Assembly: GCA_938049075.1 (NCBI GenBank)
Contig: CALICZ010000110.1
Coordinates: forward strand, 1 to 6,622
DNA: 6,622 nt
Reading direction: 5' to 3'
From: an uncultured Candidatus Saccharibacteria bacterium
GTDB lineage: Bacteria; Patescibacteriota; Saccharimonadia; Saccharimonadales; Saccharimonadaceae
Shown: piece by piece, positions 1 to 5,898 of the stretch
Position numbering within the stretch: the first letter of the stretch is position 1
Layout: the number at the start of each line of letters is the position of its first letter
The notes under the pieces: generated by a model
What the model was told of the DNA's origin: nothing
The model's input: the letters and a program-made list of their open reading frames with translations, nothing else
The model's database searches: none
Program-made: the position numbers and the translations under genes

Positions 1-738
1 TCTCATTCAGTCAAGGCGGGAGATCGCAATCAAGTCTTGACAGAGACCGACCTGGAGATCGGCCATTTCCTGACGGACGCAATTCGCACAGCATACCCTG
101 ATCATAATATCATCGACGAGGAGCTGGGCTGTGTCGATAACGGGTCGCGCTACACCTGGGTGGTTGACCCGATCGATGGGACGAGCAACTTTGCGGTGGG
201 GCTACCACAGTATGGCATTATGCTGGGGTTGCTTGATCACGACACACCAGTGGCTGGTGGAATAGCCCTGCCTGCCTTTGGCGAGCTCTACGTTGCGACC
301 AAAGGCGCGGGTACCTGGTGCAATGATCAGAAAATCCATGTCTCACGTGAAACCGACCTTGCCAATAGTCTCGTTGCGTATGGTATTGACGGCCACCCTG
401 AGGATCCAGCCCAGACGAAGCACGAGGCTGAGTTACTTGGTACTATCATCCTCTCGATCCGTAATCTCCGCTCCTCCAACAGTGCTTTCGACCAAGCAAT
501 GGTTGCGAAGGGTGCCTATGGTGCCTGCGCCAACCAAACGAGCAAGATCTGGGACAACGTCGCGCAGCAGATCATTATTGAGGAAGCAGGCGGTGTCTAT
601 ACCGATATTGCTGGTAACCCCATGGATTACCACAACGCCCTGAACCGCTCTCACGAGAACTTTACCTGGCTGGCGGGAGCGCCGGAGCTGCATCGGCAGT
701 TGGTGAGGGTGGTGGAGCCTTTATTGTTTGCCGCATAG
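1..738 (+). CDS. Inositol monophosphatase (IMPase/SuhB/CysQ superfamily) phosphatase, 5'-truncated
   Basis: Frame 1 is open from the first base and already encodes the family's N-terminal part (K-A-G-D, then T-E-T-D-L at 40-54). The true start therefore lies left of the window, and the TTG at 37 is internal. Visible family signatures are the acidic D-E-E at 115-123, the metal-binding motif DPIDGTSNF at 166-192 and the C-terminal W-D at 550-555 followed by EEAGG at 580-594. In this superfamily these acidic residues bind two or three Mg2+ ions and activate the water that hydrolyses a phosphomonoester such as myo-inositol-1-phosphate, fructose-1,6-bisphosphate or 3'-phosphoadenosine 5'-phosphate. 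The sequence does not say which. The usual WDxAAG reads WDNVAQ here, a mild departure. The protein is soluble and cytosolic, with no signal or membrane segment in the visible 245 residues. It ends in TAG, converges on the PBP gene and has no obvious U-tract terminator of its own. Confidence 0.93.
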   Translation, partial: SHSVKAGDRNQVLTETDLEIGHFLTDAIRTAYPDHNIIDEELGCVDNGSRYTWVVDPIDGTSNFAVGLPQYGIMLGLLDHDTPVAGGIALPAFGELYVATKGAGTWCNDQKIHVSRETDLANSLVAYGIDGHPEDPAQTKHEAELLGTIILSIRNLRSSNSAFDQAMVAKGAYGACANQTSKIWDNVAQQIIIEEAGGVYTDIAGNPMDYHNALNRSHENFTWLAGAPELHRQLVRVVEPLLFAA

Positions 739-748
739 CCGCTAGTTT

Positions 749-805
749 CTAAGCAATGCAGCCAAAAGGGCGCAAGTACTCGAATAGAGGCAGTGCAATT
801 CTTAG
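749..805. repeat. Imperfect inverted repeat downstream of the IMPase gene
   Basis: Bases 749-760 (CTAAGCAATGCA) can pair with 794-805 (TGCAATTCTTAG) over ten of twelve positions, leaving a 33-base loop. No T-run follows on either strand, so this is not a classical intrinsic terminator. It could stabilise the 3' end of the phosphatase mRNA, or it may be chance in a short AT-leaning spacer. Confidence 0.25.
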
Positions 806-829
806 GAAAACAACAAAGTTCTCTATCAT

Positions 830-854
830 AAAAAACCTGCGCATATAGCCCAGG
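830..854 (-). terminator. Rho-independent terminator of the PBP gene
   Basis: Read on the minus strand, a hairpin CCTG-G-GC / TATAT loop / GC-G-CAGG (one G/G mismatch) is followed immediately by six Ts. On the plus strand the arms are 836-842 and 848-854, and the A-run is 830-835. It begins 27 bases past the PBP TAG codon, a normal place for an intrinsic terminator. The T-run exists only on the minus strand, so it should not stop transcription of the convergent phosphatase gene. Confidence 0.7.
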
Positions 855-864
855 GGTAAATGAT

Positions 865-879
865 TGCTTTGAGAAAGCA
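865..879. other. Small perfect hairpin next to the PBP stop codon
   Basis: TGCTTT (865-870) and AAAGCA (874-879) form a perfect 6-bp stem with a 3-base GAG loop, two bases beyond the PBP stop codon. It has no T-run. With the terminator at 830-854 it gives the PBP transcript two tandem 3' hairpins. It may only protect the mRNA end. Confidence 0.35.
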
Positions 880-881
880 CA

Positions 882-3554
882 CTAGCTCGTTCGTTGGCCG
901 TGAGCGGTGTTTTTGTCACTGTAGTATACGCTGTCTGTCAGTGTGGCAGTCACAGTGAAATTTTTGCCAGCAGAGGAAGGGATAGAGACGTTGGTGTCGC
1001 CATCGCTACTGACGTGGCGCGTACCAACGAGCTGGTCACCCACCTTCACCTCTAACTGCTGGAGAGGATGACTACCCTGTCGGTAGTATACCGTCGCCGA
1101 TTGCCCACTCGAGCTTACGGCGACGGAAACACTTGGCTTGGAGTCGGTACAGCGATGAGTATCGTCATTGCTGGTCGCATCATAGCCATCTTGAGCTGAG
1201 ACCGTTTCTTTACCTGACGAGTCCTTTGACCGAGTGACAGGGATGTCAACGCGGGCTGACTCTGGCGTACAGTTTGTGGCCTTTTTCTTAGATACTCGAT
1301 CGAATGACATTGTGTTGCTGCTGCGGTTGGAGTTCTTATTGTAATACGATGGATAGACTTCATTGTTGATTCGCTGGATACCACTAGGTGCAGAGAACCA
1401 ATCACTGTACGAAGCTTTGTTTTGGCTAACGTAGTATTGCGTGGCATCGGCCATAGTGTAGTCGAGCAGCATAGCGGGGATGAGTGAATTACCATTGCGT
1501 AGTGGTGACGTGTCAGAGTTGCCCAGCCAAACCGCCATCGATAGTGTCGGTGTGTAGCCGACTGTCCAAATATCCTTTGCTACCACCTTGCCGTTGATCT
1601 CGGAGTTTGATGTACCGGTCTTGACAGCTGTCTTCGCCTTGAGGCGATTCATTTGTGGCATGTAGTCTTGCCCACCACCAAGATTAGCTCGTGCGCTGGA
1701 GTCGCCAAGAATGTCGTTGACGATGTAGGCAGCTTGCTGGTCGATCACCTGCTTCGTTGAAGCTGTGTATTGTTTGAGGACTTGGCCAGTACTGTTGGTT
1801 ACTTTGAGAACGGTTGATTGCGGGGTGTAGGTACCCATCCGCGCCAAAGATGCGATGGCATTGACGTGGTCGACGAGGCGTGTACCGCAGCTCCCGATGG
1901 CACTCGATAAACCAGCTTGGGAGTCCGCACCTTGAGTACAGTAAGCGCTGTCGCCCATATCGCGAATGGTCTGCCAGGTACTGCCGCGTTTGTTACGCTC
2001 GTTCTCTTGCATGGCCTTGATGGCGGGGATATTGCGCGAGCGAGCGAGAGCTTGGCGGAGGTTAATGTTGTTTTGGAACTTACCATCGGCGTTTTGCGGT
2101 GTCCAACTACCAAAGCTGATTTTTGAGTCGGAGAGGACAGAGCCGCTCCCGTAGTTAGTCTTGCCATTGCCCTTGTTTTGGAAGAGCTGGGCGTAGACCA
2201 GTGGCTTGATGGACGAACCAGGCTGGATAAAGGCGGTGGCGGCATTGTCTTGCCCGTAACCAGCGTGGTTAAAGCCACGGCTCCCGACCAGTGCTATGAT
2301 CTGACCAGATTTATTATCTTCGATAGCGGCTGCGCCATTGGTAAAGCCAGCATAGGTTGCGCAGTTGGTATTACCACAGTTAGAGTTCGTGAGTTTGCCA
2401 TTAAACATGCTTTCCATCCGGCCCTCAAGCTTACCTTGGAGCGTCGAGTCAAGGGTGGTCGTAACGGTGAGACCACCTTTGCCGACTGCTGACTTACCCA
2501 GTTCTTTTTCGAGCTGGTCACGCACCATCAGGACGAAGTGTGGCGCTTTGATATCGGCTAATTGATCGGCCAAGGGTTTAACGGTATCGAGAACAGCTAC
2601 TTTTTTAGCTTCTGCTGCTTGTGCTTTAGTAATGTAATTCATATCTACCATGTTGTCGAGCACCTTGTGCTGGCGTGCAATAAGAGCAGTATTACCGGCA
2701 GTATTGTAAGGATTGTAGAGTCCCGGACTGTTAGGGATAGCAGCTAGCAGCGCTGATTCGGCTAGCGTTAGGTCTTTGGCCGCTTTTTGGAAGTAGGTAC
2801 GCGCAGCCGATTCAACACCATTGCGGCGGCCACCATACGATGCTTCGTTGAGGTAGAGGTTAAGGATTTGATCTTTGTTGTACATACGCTCAACCTCAAT
2901 CGAGAGAATAACCTCTTTGATTTTGCGTGGCACGCCATCGAGGCCGCGTTTTTCGATTTCACTCTTCTCAAAGAAGGCTTGCTTAACAAGCTGCTGCGTC
3001 AGTGTTGAGCCACCCTGCACAGCATTACCCTGCGAGTTACTCAGGAATGCGCGAGAAATACCAGCTAGACTGATACCATGGTGGTTGTAAAAATCGCGGT
3101 CTTCCACAGCGATTGTTGCCTTCTTGACGTAATCGCTAATCTGGTCACCGTCAACCACAAGCTTGTAGTCGCCGCTACCTTTGTCTTCCCAGAGGAGTTG
3201 GCCGCTACGATCAAGGTATTTGGTAACGGTAGTCTGGACGCGCTTGTCTATCTCGCCTGGGCGAATTGCATCGAGGTCTTTGCGGTAATAGGTGAAGAGC
3301 CCAGCAATAATCAGGGCGAGCACGAGGAAGAAACCGCCAACTACCTTGAGGATGGCATACGCACCACGTTTGCTAAATAAAAATTGTGCCACCCGGCGTG
3401 GATGCATCCGATAGAGTAGCCGCTTGAGAGGTTGCTTGGGTAGGCTTGCCAAGTACTCCGCTTTGCGGCGGGCTTCGGCGTCTTTTTTGGTGCGGCGCTT
3501 GGCTGCAAGATTGGAGTAGACGCTAACTCGATGTGATAAATTATTTTTAACCAC
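882..3554 (-). CDS. Class A penicillin-binding protein (PBP1a-type): GT51 glycosyltransferase plus DD-transpeptidase
   Basis: This 890-residue protein is a bifunctional peptidoglycan synthase that polymerises lipid II into glycan strands and cross-links stem peptides outside the membrane. Order: a very basic cytoplasmic tail (residues 1-68), one membrane anchor (about 69-89), the GT51 domain (about 105-285), the transpeptidase (about 400-700), then a Ser/Thr-rich linker and beta-rich C-terminal domain (about 805-882). GT51 motifs are EDRDFYNHHG (151-160, Glu151 the catalytic base), GGSTLTQQLVKQ (181-192), RKIKE (210-214) and NLYLNEASYGG (232-242). Transpeptidase motifs are SSIK (447-450, Ser447 the acylated nucleophile), SRN (506-508) and KTGT (645-648). 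All catalytic motifs are intact. Six cysteines all lie outside the membrane (393, 398, 539, 556, 762, 802). The start is a GTG at 3554. An AGAGGA at 3565-3570 lies 10 bases upstream of it, a rather long spacing, but no better in-frame start is evident. The gene ends in TAG, has its own terminator and is transcribed divergently from tyrS. It resembles PBP1a/PonA, but I give no symbol. Confidence 0.96.
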   Translation of the reverse strand: MVKNNLSHRVSVYSNLAAKRRTKKDAEARRKAEYLASLPKQPLKRLLYRMHPRRVAQFLFSKRGAYAILKVVGGFFLVLALIIAGLFTYYRKDLDAIRPGEIDKRVQTTVTKYLDRSGQLLWEDKGSGDYKLVVDGDQISDYVKKATIAVEDRDFYNHHGISLAGISRAFLSNSQGNAVQGGSTLTQQLVKQAFFEKSEIEKRGLDGVPRKIKEVILSIEVERMYNKDQILNLYLNEASYGGRRNGVESAARTYFQKAAKDLTLAESALLAAIPNSPGLYNPYNTAGNTALIARQHKVLDNMVDMNYITKAQAAEAKKVAVLDTVKPLADQLADIKAPHFVLMVRDQLEKELGKSAVGKGGLTVTTTLDSTLQGKLEGRMESMFNGKLTNSNCGNTNCATYAGFTNGAAAIEDNKSGQIIALVGSRGFNHAGYGQDNAATAFIQPGSSIKPLVYAQLFQNKGNGKTNYGSGSVLSDSKISFGSWTPQNADGKFQNNINLRQALARSRNIPAIKAMQENERNKRGSTWQTIRDMGDSAYCTQGADSQAGLSSAIGSCGTRLVDHVNAIASLARMGTYTPQSTVLKVTNSTGQVLKQYTASTKQVIDQQAAYIVNDILGDSSARANLGGGQDYMPQMNRLKAKTAVKTGTSNSEINGKVVAKDIWTVGYTPTLSMAVWLGNSDTSPLRNGNSLIPAMLLDYTMADATQYYVSQNKASYSDWFSAPSGIQRINNEVYPSYYNKNSNRSSNTMSFDRVSKKKATNCTPESARVDIPVTRSKDSSGKETVSAQDGYDATSNDDTHRCTDSKPSVSVAVSSSGQSATVYYRQGSHPLQQLEVKVGDQLVGTRHVSSDGDTNVSIPSSAGKNFTVTATLTDSVYYSDKNTAHGQRTS

Positions 3555-3590
3555 GATCTCTTATTCCTCTAACACACGATATTCTTTCGC

Positions 3591-3599
3591 ATTATAGCA
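3591..3599 (-). promoter_or_regulatory. Extended -10 promoter for the PBP gene
   Basis: The minus strand reads TGCTATAAT, which is a perfect TATAAT hexamer (3591-3596) preceded by TGC, the extended -10 form of a sigma-70-type promoter. No recognisable TTGACA lies at 16-18 bases upstream, as expected when an extended -10 compensates. Transcription would start near 3584, giving a leader of about 30 bases that includes the AGAGGA ribosome-binding site. Confidence 0.6.
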
Positions 3600-3649
3600 T
3601 TATGTGGGTGGGTAGGGCTAGTCTTTCCCGCCGCGTGACTCCTATTTCG

Positions 3650-3658
3650 TGCTAAAAT
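3650..3658 (+). promoter_or_regulatory. Extended -10 promoter for tyrS
   Basis: The sequence TGCTAAAAT combines a TAAAAT hexamer (3653-3658, one change from TATAAT) with an upstream TGC. As with the divergent PBP promoter, no -35 hexamer is visible at the proper distance. Transcription would start near 3665, leaving a leader of about 39 bases. That is too short for a T-box, and no T-box specifier or antiterminator element is seen. Confidence 0.5.
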
Positions 3659-3693
3659 AAATAGCAATACACGAGTATAAGAAAGAGCAAGAG

Positions 3694-3699
3694 TGGAGG
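3694..3699 (+). promoter_or_regulatory. Ribosome-binding site of tyrS
   Basis: TGGAGG lies four bases before the ATG at 3704 and supports that start. The first residues (M-T-L-A-E-E-L-x-W-R-G) match the usual N terminus of TyrRS. Confidence 0.75.
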
Positions 3700-3703
3700 A
3701 TAT

Positions 3704-4912
3704 ATGACCTTAGCAGAAGAATTAACCTGGCGCGGATTTATCAATCAAACGACGTTCGCTAATGTTAATGACATCAATGAACCACGCACTTTCTACATCG
3801 GCGTTGACCCTAGTGCACCGAGCATGACGATTGGCAACTTGGCTGTCATGATGCTATGCCGGCACTTCATCGACCATGGACACACGCCACTGTTGCTTGT
3901 GGGAGGTGCAACCGGGATGATTGGCGACCCAGACGGTAAAAAGCAAGAGCGTGATCTCCGCAATGCTGAAACAGTAGCACGTAGTGTTGAGGGCTTGACG
4001 GCGCAATTTCGACAGATATTTCGCGGCCAGGATTTTGCGGTAGTCAATAACGCCGATTGGTTTGCTCACGTTAATTATGTCGATTTTTTGCACCAGATCG
4101 GTAAGCACGTGAGTATGACGCAGCTACTCGACCGCGATTTTGTGCAGCAACGGATCGGCGAAGGTGGGGCAGGTATTAGCTATGGTGAATTTAGTTATGC
4201 ATTGATTCAAGGTTATGACTTCTTGCATCTGTACCGCGAGAAGGGTGCGACCCTGCAATTGGCTGGTGCCGACCAATGGGGTAATAGCGTGACAGGCGTG
4301 TCGCTCATTCGTAAGCTCGAGGGCGATGAAGCTCATGTCTTGACGGCACCGCTCGTGATTAATAAGCAGACAGGAGTGAAATTCGGCAAGTCGGAAGGTG
4401 GTGCAGTTTGGCTTGACCCAGCGCTGACGAGTCCATACAAATTCTACCAATTTTGGCTCAACTGCGATGACGAGACGAGCGAAGACTTGATCAAGATCTA
4501 CACGTTACTTGATCAAGCAACTATCGAAACATTGATCAACACCCACCGCACTAACCCTGGCGCGCGCACCCTGCAAAAGACTCTAGCGCGAGAAGTAACC
4601 AATATCGTCCACGGCCATGAGCGCCGCGAGAGTGTGGAGCGAGTAACCAGTGTGCTCTTTGGTGACAATGACCTATCGACGCTGCGTGAGGAAGATCTTG
4701 ATGCGCTGGCTAACGAGATCCCCACCGTCTCGCCTCAATCAGTGGTGACCGCTCTGGTGGAGGCTGGTGTTTGCGCCAGCAATGGCGAAGCACGCCGCTT
4801 CATCAAAAACAATGCCATTAGCCTTGATGGTGCAAAAATCACCAGTGATCAACCAGCGACGAATCCAAGCTTGATCAAAAAAGGCAAGAATAGCTTCGTG
4901 CTTGTGCGATAG
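3704..4912 (+). CDS. tyrS: Tyrosyl-tRNA synthetase
   Basis: This class I synthetase activates tyrosine with ATP and charges tRNA-Tyr in the cytosol. It is 402 residues, close to the usual bacterial length of 400-430. The Rossmann catalytic domain covers about 1-220. It shows Y31-x-G, VGGATGMIGDP (66-76), the tyrosine pocket Y165, Q169 and D172, and GADQWGN (188-194). The KMSKS-equivalent is KFGKS (226-230), a common TyrRS form. A helical anticodon-arm domain (about 235-335) and a C-terminal S4 RNA-binding domain (about 341-402) follow. The HIGH-equivalent is unusual: it reads T42-I-G-N45, with Thr where His45 of the Geobacillus enzyme sits, and the preceding Thr40 is Ser37. Asn at the last position is seen in many TyrRSs. 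Nothing else suggests degradation, so I take it as the functional enzyme. It starts at ATG 3704 behind TGGAGG and ends in TAG, with no clear terminator before the next gene 119 bases on. Confidence 0.97.
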   Translation: MTLAEELTWRGFINQTTFANVNDINEPRTFYIGVDPSAPSMTIGNLAVMMLCRHFIDHGHTPLLLVGGATGMIGDPDGKKQERDLRNAETVARSVEGLTAQFRQIFRGQDFAVVNNADWFAHVNYVDFLHQIGKHVSMTQLLDRDFVQQRIGEGGAGISYGEFSYALIQGYDFLHLYREKGATLQLAGADQWGNSVTGVSLIRKLEGDEAHVLTAPLVINKQTGVKFGKSEGGAVWLDPALTSPYKFYQFWLNCDDETSEDLIKIYTLLDQATIETLINTHRTNPGARTLQKTLAREVTNIVHGHERRESVERVTSVLFGDNDLSTLREEDLDALANEIPTVSPQSVVTALVEAGVCASNGEARRFIKNNAISLDGAKITSDQPATNPSLIKKGKNSFVLVR

Positions 4913-4986
4913 ACGGGTGTTCTCGATGGCTATGTCCAGTAGAATGTTCGCGACTGGTTATTTCATTATGTATTTGCCATATTTTA

Positions 4987-4998
4987 TGGTATGATAAT
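4987..4998 (+). promoter_or_regulatory. Possible promoter for the phosphomannomutase-like gene
   Basis: TGGTATGATAAT contains an extended -10-like TGG-TATGAT (4987-4995) and an overlapping GATAAT (4993-4998). It lies 34-45 bases before the ATG and 18 or more before the ribosome-binding site. No good -35 is visible. Readthrough from tyrS is also possible because no terminator is seen in 4913-4986. Confidence 0.4.
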
Positions 4999-5016
4999 GG
5001 CACATTATTAGCTACA

Positions 5017-5023
5017 AGAGGAG
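5017..5023 (+). promoter_or_regulatory. Ribosome-binding site of the phosphomannomutase-like gene
   Basis: AGAGGAG is eight bases before the ATG at 5032. This is strong Shine-Dalgarno complementarity at a normal spacing and fixes the start so that the HAD motif I begins at residue 8. Confidence 0.75.
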
Positions 5024-5031
5024 AATTTGTC

Positions 5032-5790
5032 ATGAAAAAATTGATTGCATTTGATTTAGACGATACGTTGGCAGTAACGAAGTCGCCCGTGAGCGACCGG
5101 ATGGCGGCTCTACTCGGGCGCTTGCTGGAGAAGTATGATGTGTGTGTCATCACTGGTGGAGACTTCAAGCAGATTCAAAAGCAGGTGACCAGTCGCCTTG
5201 ATGTATCGCCCGAATTACTGGCTAAGTTTCATGCTATGCCGACGTGTGGCACGCGCTATTACCGCTTCGACCCACACGCAGGCGAGTGGCAACTGCAGTA
5301 TGCCGAGGACTTGACGGATGAGCAAAAGGCGCAAATCGTGAGTGTGCTTGAGTCGACTGCACGGGAGATGGGGATCTGGTGTGAGCACCCAGCAGGTGAG
5401 ATTATCGAGGATCGTCAGAGCCAGATCACTATATCTGCCTTGGGTCAGCAGGCCACTCCGGAGGAAAAATATGCATGGGCAGAGAAATACAAGGATATCC
5501 GGCCAATTTACCGCGACAAAGTAGCGGCACAGTTGCCTGGCCTCGAAGTGCGTATTGGCGGCACTACCAGCACCGATATTACTCGCCCTGGCATCGACAA
5601 AGCCTATGGCATGAAGAAGCTGCTTGAAGCTAATGGGCTAGAAAAAAGCGAAGTCCTCTTCTTTGGTGATAAGATCGAAGAAGGCGGCAACGACTACCCA
5701 GTCCGCGCGATGGGTATCGACAGCATTGCCGTCAATGGCTGGGAAACAACCGCCTATGCTCTAGATGGGGTTTTGGGCGTAACGGAATAA
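5032..5790 (+). CDS. Eukaryote-type phosphomannomutase-like protein (HAD superfamily, subclass IIB)
   Basis: The 252 residues match the length of eukaryotic PMM (about 246-260) and follow its plan. HAD motif I is D8-L-D10-D-T-L (nucleophile Asp8, acid/base Asp10), motif II is T41-G-G, the motif III lysine is probably Lys190 in PGIDKAYG, and motif IV is FFGDKxxxGGND (210-221). The cap (about 85-185) has IEDRQSQITISALGQ (125-139), equivalent to the PMM substrate-binding stretch, and IGGTTSTDITRPG (175-187), like the IGGxxSxDVxPxG of PMM. Family members interconvert mannose-6-phosphate and mannose-1-phosphate for GDP-mannose supply. Compared with human PMM2 from memory, Arg123 is kept as Arg128, but Arg134 becomes Gln139 and Arg141 becomes Lys146, so the substrate or activity may differ. 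A sugar phosphatase is the main alternative. It is a soluble, cytosolic protein. It ends in TAA and is followed by a strong terminator. It may be co-transcribed with tyrS or use its own promoter. Confidence 0.88.
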   Translation: MKKLIAFDLDDTLAVTKSPVSDRMAALLGRLLEKYDVCVITGGDFKQIQKQVTSRLDVSPELLAKFHAMPTCGTRYYRFDPHAGEWQLQYAEDLTDEQKAQIVSVLESTAREMGIWCEHPAGEIIEDRQSQITISALGQQATPEEKYAWAEKYKDIRPIYRDKVAAQLPGLEVRIGGTTSTDITRPGIDKAYGMKKLLEANGLEKSEVLFFGDKIEEGGNDYPVRAMGIDSIAVNGWETTAYALDGVLGVTE

Positions 5791-5837
5791 AAACCTTTAC
5801 TTTCATACACTGACCAAAAGAGCGAAAACTTGCAGTA

Positions 5838-5875
5838 TATAAAAATACTCACCCTACTGGGTGCGTATTTTTATA
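5838..5875. terminator. Bidirectional intrinsic terminator between convergent genes
   Basis: The arms TATAAAAATAC (5838-5848) and GTATTTTTATA (5865-5875) pair perfectly over 11 bp. After a single T/C mismatch, CACCC (5850-5854) pairs with GGGTG (5859-5863) around a TACT loop, for 16 pairs in total. A- and T-runs flank the GC core on both strands, so it can end both the phosphomannomutase-like transcript (+) and the CYTH transcript (-). It begins 48 bases past one stop codon and ends 24 bases before the other. Confidence 0.9.
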
Positions 5876-5898
5876 GTGAGTGCCGAATAAACTAAGGA

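Noticed and set aside
37..39. TTG at 37 as the start of the phosphatase gene
   Set aside because: The frame is open upstream to base 1 and the upstream residues fit the family's N-terminal region. There is also no ribosome-binding site ahead of the TTG. The gene is truncated by the window edge.
1115..2521. Overlapping open frames inside the PBP gene, such as 1115-1495, 1799-2278 and 2294-2521 on the minus strand and 2178-2492 on the plus strand
   Set aside because: They lie wholly within a gene with complete family motifs. Their translations are low-complexity or Ser/Arg/Pro-rich with no recognisable domain, and they lack ribosome-binding sites. They are shadows of the real frame.
3555..3703. 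T-box or other riboswitch upstream of tyrS
   Set aside because: The predicted leader is under 45 bases and shows no specifier loop, T-box sequence or antiterminator.
3793..4725. Minus-strand open frames inside tyrS (3793-4047, 3854-4108, 4124-4450, 4513-4725)
   Set aside because: They are antisense to a strongly conserved gene and have no family resemblance, so they are chance frames.
4936..4957. Possible tyrS terminator: CCAGT / ACTGG with a 12-base loop
   Set aside because: The stem is only 5 bp with a large loop, and only a broken T-rich stretch follows. It is too weak to call.
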